Origin: Kurthia huakuii LAM0618
Lineage (GTDB): Bacteria; Bacillota; Bacilli; Bacillales_A; Planococcaceae
Assembly (NCBI RefSeq): GCF_000505545.1
Contig: NZ_AYTB01000020.1
Span: forward strand, 1 to 51,574
Length of the DNA stretch: 51,574 nt
Direction of reading: 5' to 3'
Below are positions 24,568 to 32,593 of the stretch, piece after piece (position 1 is the first letter of the stretch; each line of letters starts with the position of its first letter). The notes under the pieces are model-generated. The model saw only the letters and a list, made by a program, of their open reading frames with translations, had not been told where the DNA came from and ran no database searches. Both the position numbers and the translations under genes were made by a program.

Positions 24568-25584
24568 TTATTTTGTAAAATCAATAACCATACGGCCTGT
24601 GATTTTACCTTGTTCCATTTCCTCAAAAATATCATTAATATCTTCAAGTGGACGAAGCGCAACTTTCGGTACAACTTTACCTTCTGCTGCAAATTGGAAT
24701 GCTTCTTGTAAATCTTGACGTGTACCAACTAATGAACCGACTACTTGGATACCATCTAGTACAAGACGTGGAATATCTAAATCCATTTTATCGACTGGTA
24801 AGCCAACTGCTACAACGCGTGCACCAGCTTTTACGACATCGATAGCTTGGTTAAATGGTGTTTTTGCAACTGCTGTAATAACCGTTGCATCTAAACCTTT
24901 ACCACCTGTTAATTCTTTCGCTTTTTCACTCGGATCTTCATTTAATGAATTGACCGTCGCGTCTGCACCAAGCTCTTTTGCGAAAGCTAATTTTTCGTCG
25001 CTAATGTCAAATGCAACAACTTTAGCGCCAAACACGTTTTTCGCATATTGTACGGCTAAGTTTCCTAAGCCCCCGATACCAAATACGCCAATCCATTGAC
25101 CAGGGCGAATTTGTGATTCTTTTACTGCTTTATATGTTGTAACCCCTGCGCACGTCACTGATGACGCTGCCGCAGGATCTAAATTATCTGGTACTTTTAC
25201 TGCATAGTCGGCTTTTACAATAACTTCTTCGGCCATTGCACCGTCTACCGTATAACCCGCATTTTTTACATCGCGGCATAATGTTTCGCGACCTGTTGTA
25301 CAATACTCACAGTGTCCACAACTTTCGAACATCCATGCGACAGATACACGGTCGCCGACTTTTAACGATTCAACACCTTCGCCAACTTCGATTACTTTAC
25401 CAACGCCTTCGTGTCCAAGTACGACACCTGTTACGTCACCAAAATCTGCATTTTTAACATGTAAATCGGTGTGGCAAACGCCACAATATTCTGTTTTTAC
25501 AAGTGCTTCTCCATGTTCTAACGGACGTAATTGCTTGTCCTCAATGTTAACTGATTTATCACTCGTTACGATTGCTGCTTTCAT
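24568..25584 (-). CDS. adhP: zinc-dependent alcohol dehydrogenase
   Basis: A 338-aa medium-chain dehydrogenase. Catalytic zinc ligands in CGVCHTDLH and GHEGVG; structural zinc site [15 protein letters not shown]; Rossmann motif GIGGLGN at about 175. Interconverts alcohols such as ethanol with aldehydes using NAD. Length and motifs match AdhP/AdhT of Bacillus and Geobacillus. AAGGAG precedes the ATG. A short palindrome lies about 50 bp upstream. Confidence 0.93.
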   Translation of the reverse strand: MKAAIVTSDKSVNIEDKQLRPLEHGEALVKTEYCGVCHTDLHVKNADFGDVTGVVLGHEGVGKVIEVGEGVESLKVGDRVSVAWMFESCGHCEYCTTGRETLCRDVKNAGYTVDGAMAEEVIVKADYAVKVPDNLDPAAASSVTCAGVTTYKAVKESQIRPGQWIGVFGIGGLGNLAVQYAKNVFGAKVVAFDISDEKLAFAKELGADATVNSLNEDPSEKAKELTGGKGLDATVITAVAKTPFNQAIDVVKAGARVVAVGLPVDKMDLDIPRLVLDGIQVVGSLVGTRQDLQEAFQFAAEGKVVPKVALRPLEDINDIFEEMEQGKITGRMVIDFTK

Positions 25585-25630
25585 CTAAAAATTTCTCCTT
25601 TCGTTGTGGGGAATATTTTTTGGTGAAACA

Positions 25631-25654
25631 TAGAACGATAGTTACTATCATTCA
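25631..25654. promoter_or_regulatory. possible operator upstream of adhP
   Basis: GATAGTTACTATC, a 13-bp palindrome (5-bp arms, TTA centre), about 55 bp upstream of the start. The rest of 25585-25850 is AT-rich with no gene that I can see. Confidence 0.35.
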
Positions 25655-25853
25655 TGGCTTCATGATACTAAATTTGTAATATTTTAGTCAATCAAAAGAT
25701 ATGTTTTTCATATTTTTTTACGGTAAAAAAGGATAAACGCTTACTTTGATACATTGAGAAAAAAGAATACAAGGGAATTTTGTATGTATATTAAAATTTA
25801 TTATGAATATTGAACTATTCTACACATTCACAATTTTACAGCCTGCATTAATT

Positions 25854-25888
25854 AAAAAAAGAGAAATCACATTACATGCGATTTCTCC
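25854..25888 (-). terminator. terminator overlapping the BASS gene 3' end
   Basis: Minus-strand stem GAGAAATC / GATTTCTC uses the last codons of the transporter gene and is followed by seven T. Confidence 0.65.
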
Positions 25889-26823
25889 TTTACATGAAGC
25901 TTTCGTTCATTTAACTTATTGAAAACAGATGCTAACACTTGCTGGAACAACATGCCAAATACAACGGGCATTGCCACTTTAGCAGGGAAATACGTCGTAG
26001 CAATAATGACACCAACCGCGATATTACGCATACCTGCTGTAAATAAGAAAGTGGTCGCAATCGTGCGGTCTTTCCAAACGATGTAACCGATAATAAACGC
26101 AAATAAATAGCCTGAAACCGCCAGGACAAATACCATCGCAATAACATAAGCAAGCTCACTATTTATATTTTTTAAATACGGCGCAATCGCACTACTATTA
26201 ATCATAATGACCCCGAATAAACAAAGTTTCGACAACGGCGCTAACGTTGCACCAAATCTGTGCTGTACTTCGCCTTTTGATAATTCATTGAGCACCATAC
26301 CAAGTATCGATGGCAATACAATCATCCAAATTAAATCGGTAATCAGTCCCGCGGTATCGATTTGAATCGTTTCGCCAACAAATACATGTAATAAGGCTGG
26401 CATAACAATTGGCGCTAATAACGTATCAATTAAAATAATAGCTAAACAAAGTGGAATATTTCCTCGGCCAATCGTCACCCAAATGACACTTGTCACACCT
26501 GTTGGAACGGCAACAGATAAAATGAAACCAATCGTCAATAAATGATCGTCAAAAATCCATTGCGATAAAAAGTACGCCCATAGTGGCATCATAATATGTA
26601 AGAATGCAATCGTAAATAAAATCGTTTTTGGATAGTTCACAAAAACTTTCACATCGCGAAAGCTCATTTTCAATCCACTAACAAACGTCATAAATGCAAA
26701 TAACCATGCTACTAAAAATAATAAATGCTGTCCTACTTCTTCGAACAATACACCAATAATTAAACTAAGCGGTGTTAAAAGAGGCATCCATCGCTGTATA
26801 AAGCGATTTAAATTATTTAACAT
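25867..26823 (-). CDS. bile acid:sodium symporter-family transporter (second copy)
   Basis: A 318-aa protein with nine or ten helices and the family segment VPTGVTSVIWVTIGRGNIPL; FTAGMRNIAVGVI near the end is the second crossover helix. Distinct from the protein at 22469-23434, not a recent duplicate. Start ATG 26823 with GAAGGAATACAT upstream. Substrate unknown; members carry bile acids, pantoate or other organic anions with sodium. Confidence 0.85.
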   Translation of the reverse strand: MLNNLNRFIQRWMPLLTPLSLIIGVLFEEVGQHLLFLVAWLFAFMTFVSGLKMSFRDVKVFVNYPKTILFTIAFLHIMMPLWAYFLSQWIFDDHLLTIGFILSVAVPTGVTSVIWVTIGRGNIPLCLAIILIDTLLAPIVMPALLHVFVGETIQIDTAGLITDLIWMIVLPSILGMVLNELSKGEVQHRFGATLAPLSKLCLFGVIMINSSAIAPYLKNINSELAYVIAMVFVLAVSGYLFAFIIGYIVWKDRTIATTFLFTAGMRNIAVGVIIATTYFPAKVAMPVVFGMLFQQVLASVFNKLNERKLHVKEKSHVM

Positions 26824-26882
26824 ATGTATTCCTTCTTTCATCGAATAACAAAAAACCGCGACAAAGCGCGATTTCATTTCAT

Positions 26883-27908
26883 TTATTCACGAACGACAAA
26901 ATGGCTATGCACCCAACCATATTCATCAATGCTTGGTACATGGACATAATACCAACCATCTGTTTCATCATAAACTTGCAGCTCCGTACCATTTTCTAGC
27001 TCGGCGATTTTCGGGTAAGATTTCTCAGCCCCTTCACGCAGCACAAGCGTATCATTATACACTTCCACATATGCCGTATAAACCTCGTCATATGTTGGTG
27101 CAGTTTTCGAAGTAAAAGCACTATTGACCCAACCTTCAACATCCTTGCTAATAACAAACACCTTATACCAATTTCCTTGCTTGCTTGTCACTTTAAGTGC
27201 GGTACCATTAGGCAATTCTTTTGGTAGCGCAAGTGGATATTCCGCACCCGGACCTTGTCTTAGATTCAAGCCATCTTTTAAACGTCCCGTACTAACATAT
27301 AAATTATGCTCTTCCGCAGAAGAACTTTCCGTTGAGTTGCTGAGCATTTTAAAGATTTTTGTGCCCATTTTCGAATTTAAAGCCTTTGCATTTTCTGCTA
27401 TTTTTTCGTTTAATAAATCCAATTCATCTTCGGATTCTTCTGCAACATTTTCATTATTTTGCTCATCTGCTACATCTAAACGTAATGAATTAATCAACGC
27501 TTGATAATAGTTTTCTAGTAGTAACTGTTCAGCCGTACCTTCTTCAAATGCTTCTTTTAAGAAATACGATTTGAAAAGTTGAGAAGCTTTCGCAGCCGGT
27601 TCACCTTCTAAATAAGAAGACTTTAAAATATTCACTAACACACGTTTAAATTCTTGATCTTTATCAACAATTGGTGTGCCATATTTTTGTTCGTACTGAC
27701 TCGCATAATTTAAAATAGTATCCGCTATTTCTAACGTGCGATTATCAGCTAGATTTTCTAATTCTTTCGTAAAGTTTTTTGGAACTTCTGCCTCTTTTGC
27801 TGCTATCGTCTTATTAACCGATTCGCTTTCTGCATTATCTGAACTACAAGCAGCTAGCAAGCTCGTTGCTATCATTAGGCAGCTTACTTTGCGAAATGTT
27901 TTATTCAT
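26883..27908 (-). CDS. lipoprotein with two SH3 domains, 341 aa
   Basis: Lipobox LAAC (Cys about 21) after a short signal peptide, then a helical acidic region (residues 40-200) and two bacterial SH3 domains (about 205-270, LNLRQGPGAEYPLALPKELP; about 280-341, LVLREGAEKSYPKIAELENG, ending YGWVHSHFVV). SH3b modules bind cell-wall peptides, so the protein probably bridges membrane and wall. The ATG follows GGAGG. Close to array F and the parS site. Confidence 0.8.
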   Translation of the reverse strand: MNKTFRKVSCLMIATSLLAACSSDNAESESVNKTIAAKEAEVPKNFTKELENLADNRTLEIADTILNYASQYEQKYGTPIVDKDQEFKRVLVNILKSSYLEGEPAAKASQLFKSYFLKEAFEEGTAEQLLLENYYQALINSLRLDVADEQNNENVAEESEDELDLLNEKIAENAKALNSKMGTKIFKMLSNSTESSSAEEHNLYVSTGRLKDGLNLRQGPGAEYPLALPKELPNGTALKVTSKQGNWYKVFVISKDVEGWVNSAFTSKTAPTYDEVYTAYVEVYNDTLVLREGAEKSYPKIAELENGTELQVYDETDGWYYVHVPSIDEYGWVHSHFVVRE

Positions 27909-28010
27909 GTGTGTACCTCCAAGATTGCTAGTCTTTCTTATTCTAACGGAAAATCGCTAGTATAGGGAGTTTTTTCTGAAAATGGCACGAAAGAATCAAA
28001 AAAAACACAA

Positions 28011-28058
28011 TTAATTAGTTAATAAATTAATCATTTAACTAATTAATAAATTAAACTT
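28011..28058. repeat. TTAANNNN array F (6 units)
   Basis: Six unspaced units, with exact TTAATTAGTTAA (28011-28022) and TTAACTAATTAA (28035-28046). It ends 7 bp before the parS site. Confidence 0.92.
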
Positions 28059-28065
28059 TAATGAT

Positions 28066-28081
28066 TGTTTCACGTGGAACA
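28066..28081. promoter_or_regulatory. perfect Spo0J/ParB-type parS site
   Basis: TGTTTCACGTGGAACA; its reverse complement TGTTCCACGTGAAACA is identical to a canonical B. subtilis chromosomal parS (consensus TGTTNCACGTGAAACA). Chromosomal ParB (Spo0J) loads at such sites and spreads, recruiting Soj and SMC. Found in non-coding DNA next to array F; I saw no other copy in the window. Confidence 0.85.
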
Positions 28082-28221
28082 TTCCTAATCATTTCTTGTA
28101 CCTATGCTCTAAACTGCTACTTCCTGTTAACTAAAAAAGACGTCATCAAAAGCTACTTGCTTTCTGACAACGTCATCATTGATTCAAGTCAGTAATTGTT
28201 TAGTACGGCAAAAGAACCGAA

Positions 28222-28386
28222 CTATGATGCCTTTTTCGCACGACGCGAAATAATATCCAATGCAATTCCTGCTAAACCTACAATTAAAATAATGATCCCA
28301 AATAATTTATTACTACCGAATAATGCATGATAAAAGCCAATCCCTGTCATAAAATACAATGGTGCTGTTAATAGAAATTGTTTCAT
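28222..28386 (-). CDS. small membrane protein, 54 aa
   Basis: MKQFLLTAPLYFMTGIGFYH, then a second helix (FGIIILIVGLAGIALDII) and a basic end RRAKKAS. GGAGG precedes the ATG. Two helices with the positive tail inside. Not recognised. Array G lies 20 bp upstream, over the presumed promoter. Confidence 0.65.
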   Translation of the reverse strand: MKQFLLTAPLYFMTGIGFYHALFGSNKLFGIIILIVGLAGIALDIISRRAKKAS

Positions 28387-28405
28387 ATGTATACCTCCAG
28401 TTAAA

Positions 28406-28445
28406 TTAATTAGTTAACAAACTAATTGATTAACTAATTAATTTT
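28406..28445. repeat. TTAANNNN array G (5 units)
   Basis: Exact TTAATTAGTTAA (28406-28417) and TTAACTAATTAA (28430-28441) in 8-bp phase; one unit starts CTAA. I see no gene in 28446-28610. Confidence 0.9.
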
Positions 28446-28610
28446 AGATTTCATATTTGTGATGTTCCAAGAAAGCGCAAATGAAGCAGAAGCTAGGTAT
28501 GCAATAATAAAAGCATAATTTACTTTCCTTGTTGGTATTATATTCGACGCAAACAAAAGAATGTCCTTTATTTACGTTCGCAAAAAATGTTTACTGTTTA
28601 AATAACTATA

Positions 28611-28666
28611 TTAATTAGTTAACATATTAACCAATTAACTAAGTAATACATTAATTAGTTAATTTA
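28611..28666. repeat. TTAANNNN array H (7 units)
   Basis: Two exact TTAATTAGTTAA (28611 and 28651) with TTAACTAA between and one unit starting GTAA. Next to the clpX terminator. Confidence 0.92.
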
Positions 28667-28668
28667 AA

Positions 28669-28696
28669 AAAACCTACAGCAGATGCTGTAGGTTTT
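28669..28696 (-). terminator. clpX terminator
   Basis: 12-bp perfect stem AAAACCTACAGC / GCTGTAGGTTTT, loop AGAT. Confidence 0.85.
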
Positions 28697-28700
28697 TGCG

Positions 28701-29969
28701 TTATTTTGATTCTTTGATAATATGCTTTGGTGCTTTGCCATCACGAATTGTTTCTTCATCAAAGTAGAACGTTACATCTTCTTCTTCATCTGGCAGATTG
28801 AACATATGTGGCAATAATACTTTTTCTAAGACAGAGCGCAATGAACGGGCACCTGTTTTCTTTTCATAAGCGATTTCAGCAATTGCTTTTACCGCTTCAT
28901 CTGAAAATTCAATATCCGCACCGTCATAGCTTAATAGCGAGCTGTATTGTTTTAACAGTGCATTTTGTGGCTCTGTTAAAATACGCGTTAATGCATCTAC
29001 ATCTAATTCTTGTAGTGGCACAACGACTGGCAAACGACCAAGCAATTCTGGAATCATGCCAAATTTGCGTAAATCTTCGGCTTCTACTTCAAGAATATAA
29101 TGGTTAAAATCTTTTTTCTTTTGTTCAGCTTCTGAAACTTCGTCAAAACCAATACGACGACCTTCTTCACCTAAACGCTTTTTAATGATTTCTTCAATTC
29201 CTTCAAATGAACCACCTACAACGAATAAAATATTCGATGTATCCATTTCAACATTGTTGCCACCTGGGTGTAAACGATTTGCATCAATTGGAACTTGTGA
29301 TTTTGTACCTTCTAAAATTTTTAAAATTTGTTGTTGTACAGATTCGCCTGAAACATCGCGTGTAATCGAAGCAGATTCTGATTTACGGCCTAGCTTGTCG
29401 ATTTCATCGATATAAATAATACCGCGTTGTGCGCGTTCTAAGTCACCATCTGCTGCTTGTAATAATTGGCGTAGCATAATTTCTGGGTCACTACCGACAT
29501 AACCCGCAGCTGTCATACTTGAAGCATCTGCTACAATCATCGGAATATCAATCAGTTCAGCTACTTTGCGTAATAAATACGTTTTACCTGAACCCGTAGG
29601 ACCAACCATTAACACATTCGATTTTTCAATTTCTGGTTGACCTTCTTCACGATGTGCATTATGTGCCATACGTTTTAAATGATTATAAATCGCAACCGCT
29701 AATACGCGCTTTGCTTCTTCTTGACCGATGACAAAATCATTTAAATAGTCGCGGATCACAGAAGGGCGGACAAAGTTTTCGGCATCTAGCATCGTGTCAT
29801 CTACTTCATTAGCTTCGTTATATTGAACAGGACCTAATCCTAAAATTTCATATGCTGTTTGAATACAGTCTTCACAAATTGCAACTTTCTCATCTGGACC
29901 TTTAATAAAAACCGTACCTTCTAATTCCTGATGACAAATACTGCAATATTTTAATTTTTCGTTCGTCAT
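28701..29969 (-). CDS. clpX: ClpX-family AAA+ unfoldase (replicon-encoded paralogue)
   Basis: 422 aa. N-terminal zinc domain with C9, C12, C32, C35; Walker A GPTGSGKT (123-130); Walker B IIYIDE (184-189); pore loop GYVG (156-159); sensor and C-terminal domain. IGF (273-275), the loop that docks on ClpP, is kept. The usual RKH pore loop is RLH (232-234), and nearby residues (HPGGNN) differ from chromosomal ClpX, so this is a divergent copy. It lies directly downstream of rep. ClpX is known to convert the RK2 initiator TrfA to active monomers, so a role in Rep remodelling is plausible (inference). Confidence 0.92.
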   Translation of the reverse strand: MTNEKLKYCSICHQELEGTVFIKGPDEKVAICEDCIQTAYEILGLGPVQYNEANEVDDTMLDAENFVRPSVIRDYLNDFVIGQEEAKRVLAVAIYNHLKRMAHNAHREEGQPEIEKSNVLMVGPTGSGKTYLLRKVAELIDIPMIVADASSMTAAGYVGSDPEIMLRQLLQAADGDLERAQRGIIYIDEIDKLGRKSESASITRDVSGESVQQQILKILEGTKSQVPIDANRLHPGGNNVEMDTSNILFVVGGSFEGIEEIIKKRLGEEGRRIGFDEVSEAEQKKKDFNHYILEVEAEDLRKFGMIPELLGRLPVVVPLQELDVDALTRILTEPQNALLKQYSSLLSYDGADIEFSDEAVKAIAEIAYEKKTGARSLRSVLEKVLLPHMFNLPDEEEDVTFYFDEETIRDGKAPKHIIKESK

Positions 29970-30092
29970 AATATCCCCCTAGGCGTTGTTGTTCACATAC
30001 TTTAAACTAGTATGTTTCATTCGTCAATTAAATATACTTTGTTGAATAATTAAATTATACCGCTATCTATTTCTAGCGTACAATAACAAGTC

Positions 30093-31784
30093 TTAATTAT
30101 CTTTTATCCATTGAAGCATTTTTTTATCATTGTCTTTATTATGACGTTTAATCTTATGGTTCATGTAGCGTGACAGCGTTGTATGGCTCATGCCCATTTC
30201 TTCGGCGGCCTTGCGAATCGAATACCCAAGCTCGTCAATTTTAGCGCGCATCGTTTCAGGTGTTAATACTAACACGGCCACTTCTTCCACTTCTTCCATT
30301 TCTTCCTCAAAATCAAACGCCTCTTGTGCCGACTCTACTACTTCTTCAAATACTGCATCAAAGACGTCTTCAACAGGGGCTTCTTCAATAGGTTCATCTA
30401 ACGTAGGCATTTGTTTACGATTTTCACGCACAACGATATCTGGTGGCAAAATCGTGACGCTTAACTGACTCCAATAATTTTTTATCCAGCCACGCTTACC
30501 AACGCGCGCTTCATCGATTAATTCGCTATACGTCCATGCTTTAATAATGTCATCGCGCTGCAAATCATCGAGCACTTCTTCAAATTTATCGCGTAGTTGC
30601 ACACCATTTAAACGCTCTGGAAAATTCATTTCTTTTAAAAGCGTCGCAATTTTAAACGGCTGATGTAATGTGCCACGCACCACACGAATTTTCCATTGAC
30701 GGCTCAAATAACGCGTCAGTCGTTTATGTTCACGTTGTGTAAAATAGCTATATTTAAATACTTTTAAATCGAGCACCCCTAATGATGATTTACTGCCATT
30801 TAAATACGGCTGCAATAACGACGATGGTTTAATTTCAATCGCATAAATGCCCTTTGGCTTATTCGTTTTCTTATCAAATGCAATGCGGACATTTCCCACT
30901 TCAAACATGCGTTTAAAGTCTTGGAACTTATACAATTTTGAATTGATGTCGCGGGAGTTGATAATTTTCAAACGGTCCGGCCCATCATTCAAAGCAACCC
31001 AAACACTCGTCAATGCAGCAACACGGCGCATAATATTGAAGCGGTCGCGTTCTTTAAACTTTACGGTATCAGTTGAAGCGCCGTGATGTCCTTGTTGTAA
31101 TAACAATGCATCATCACTATGAAACTCAATAAAACCGTCGCTCGTATGCTCGCCCGTCATCCACATATACGATACTAAATCAAAAATATCGGCTGTTAAT
31201 TCATCGAGTGAGCTTAATGTATTTTCCACCGCATCAATTAAATAATCTGCAGGTTCAGCTTCCATTAACGGCGCAGGGCGCAATTCTGCTAAGCCATGCA
31301 ACTGACCTTGATTATCGACAAGTTCTGATTCAAGGTGACCGCGTCCATTATCGGCGAATCCTTTTTTACTCGTTACAATATTACGCATCAAATAAAATGT
31401 CGTGCTCGAATCCGTCATCATATAGTTTTGATTGACAAGCGGTTTTGTAAAATCTAGTTCCACATCACTCATCATTTGAACAAATGGCAACATCGTTTGT
31501 GTAATCGTATCTTTATAACTTTCGACGGTATCGCGAATTACTTTTTTCGTCATGCGTTTAAAATTCGTTAACTCTACTGTAATCAAATTAAACAACGCTA
31601 AGAAAGCTTCATTTTTTGGTTGCTGGTGCAAACGTTCATCATCAGATGTTTGGTATGCATCTTGATGCCATAATTCTAACAACATTGGTGCATCTTCGAA
31701 TAATTCCTTCGTTTCTTCATACACCGCAATCTTCGTTTCTTCATACGACAATAAAATTGTTTCCGAAATAGCCGTATAATCCAT
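30093..31784 (-). CDS. putative plasmid replication initiator (Rep)
   Basis: A 563-aa protein. The central part (about 280-450, with FEVGNVRIAFDKK and FTQREHKRLTRYLSRQWKIR) looks like paired winged-helix domains of initiator proteins. A very acidic linker follows (about 455-500), then an XRE-like HTH (about 512-545: YSIRKAAEEMGMSHTTLSRY). The start lies beside an 800-bp repeat-rich origin, with primase and partition genes beyond. I do not match it to a named Rep family; the call rests mainly on context. A TATAAT (31812-31817) and TGGTGCA repeats lie around its promoter, suggesting autoregulation. Confidence 0.7.
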   Translation of the reverse strand: MDYTAISETILLSYEETKIAVYEETKELFEDAPMLLELWHQDAYQTSDDERLHQQPKNEAFLALFNLITVELTNFKRMTKKVIRDTVESYKDTITQTMLPFVQMMSDVELDFTKPLVNQNYMMTDSSTTFYLMRNIVTSKKGFADNGRGHLESELVDNQGQLHGLAELRPAPLMEAEPADYLIDAVENTLSSLDELTADIFDLVSYMWMTGEHTSDGFIEFHSDDALLLQQGHHGASTDTVKFKERDRFNIMRRVAALTSVWVALNDGPDRLKIINSRDINSKLYKFQDFKRMFEVGNVRIAFDKKTNKPKGIYAIEIKPSSLLQPYLNGSKSSLGVLDLKVFKYSYFTQREHKRLTRYLSRQWKIRVVRGTLHQPFKIATLLKEMNFPERLNGVQLRDKFEEVLDDLQRDDIIKAWTYSELIDEARVGKRGWIKNYWSQLSVTILPPDIVVRENRKQMPTLDEPIEEAPVEDVFDAVFEEVVESAQEAFDFEEEMEEVEEVAVLVLTPETMRAKIDELGYSIRKAAEEMGMSHTTLSRYMNHKIKRHNKDNDKKMLQWIKDN

Positions 31785-32593
31785 TGTGCACCACCTCTTT
31801 TCTTACTCATTATTATAACAAAATGCACCATCAAACAAAGCCGTATACAATAAACGGCACCATTCTGTAAAACTTGGTGCAGAAACAGTAACCATTTGCA
31901 CCAAAACATCGCTTGGTGCAAAAGTGCAGACAAAGTTGTGTAGTATAATGTGCACCATTTTCATTAAAACCAGCAATATGCACCACTTTATAGACGGGTT
32001 CGCCCGAAAAAAGTAAACGCACCACGACGAATGCAAACTACGAAAAAATCGCCATAAAAACAGCAAAGCTATTTTTTCCAAAAAATGAGTTTATAGACAA
32101 AAAATGAACGATTTTGGGACAAACCTGTGTACAAACTTCGGACAAACCCGTGTAGTATTTCGCAAATTATGCACCATTGGGACAAACCCGTGTAGTTGGA
32201 AACGTTGCTATTATCGTATTGTTGATTTTTTGGTGCATTTTCGGTGCATATTTTTTTGGTGCATTTCCAAACCCGTGTAGTATTTTTTTTTACGCATGGG
32301 GGTATTTTCGGGACAAACCCGTGTACAAACGGTGATGGATAAATTTTACAAACATTGTTAAATCAATGTTTTATACACTTTCCATTGGTGCATTTCAATT
32401 TCAGAGGTGGTGCAATATGAAAAAAAGTGGGACAAACCTGTATAACAAAAAAAAATCAAAAAAATTTCAAACCCTTGTGGCAGTAAGGCTGAAGGGCATT
32501 TTCAAATTGGTGCATAATCCTCTAGAGAGAGCACTTTCACGTTTTTCCGATTCTTTATAATAGAGGAAACAATCGGAGGAGGTGTATTTCAGC
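31785..32593. other. replication origin (oriV) with two repeat families
   Basis: Five or six copies of a 17-bp iteron (consensus GGGACAAACCCGTGTAC) at 32116, 32139, 32179, 32264 (partial), 32310 and 32429, all in the same direction. Thirteen exact TGGTGCA/TGCACCA heptamers lie between 31787 and 32514 in both orientations. TTATACACT (32371-32379) is one mismatch from a DnaA box, in an AT-rich stretch. No credible gene lies here; the short minus-strand frames at 31800-32080 have no ribosome site. Confidence 0.8.
32116..32445 (+). repeat. 17-bp directly repeated iterons
   Basis: Start positions 32116, 32139, 32179, 32264 (lacks GGGA), 32310, 32429 (ends TATAA). A further degenerate copy is near 32464. 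Spacing is irregular. Direct orientation next to rep is typical of initiator-binding iterons. Confidence 0.85.

Noticed and set aside
31676-32081. Overlapping minus-strand ORFs of 64-92 codons in the origin
   Set aside because: No ribosome sites, odd composition, and they run through the repeats; shadows of repeat DNA.
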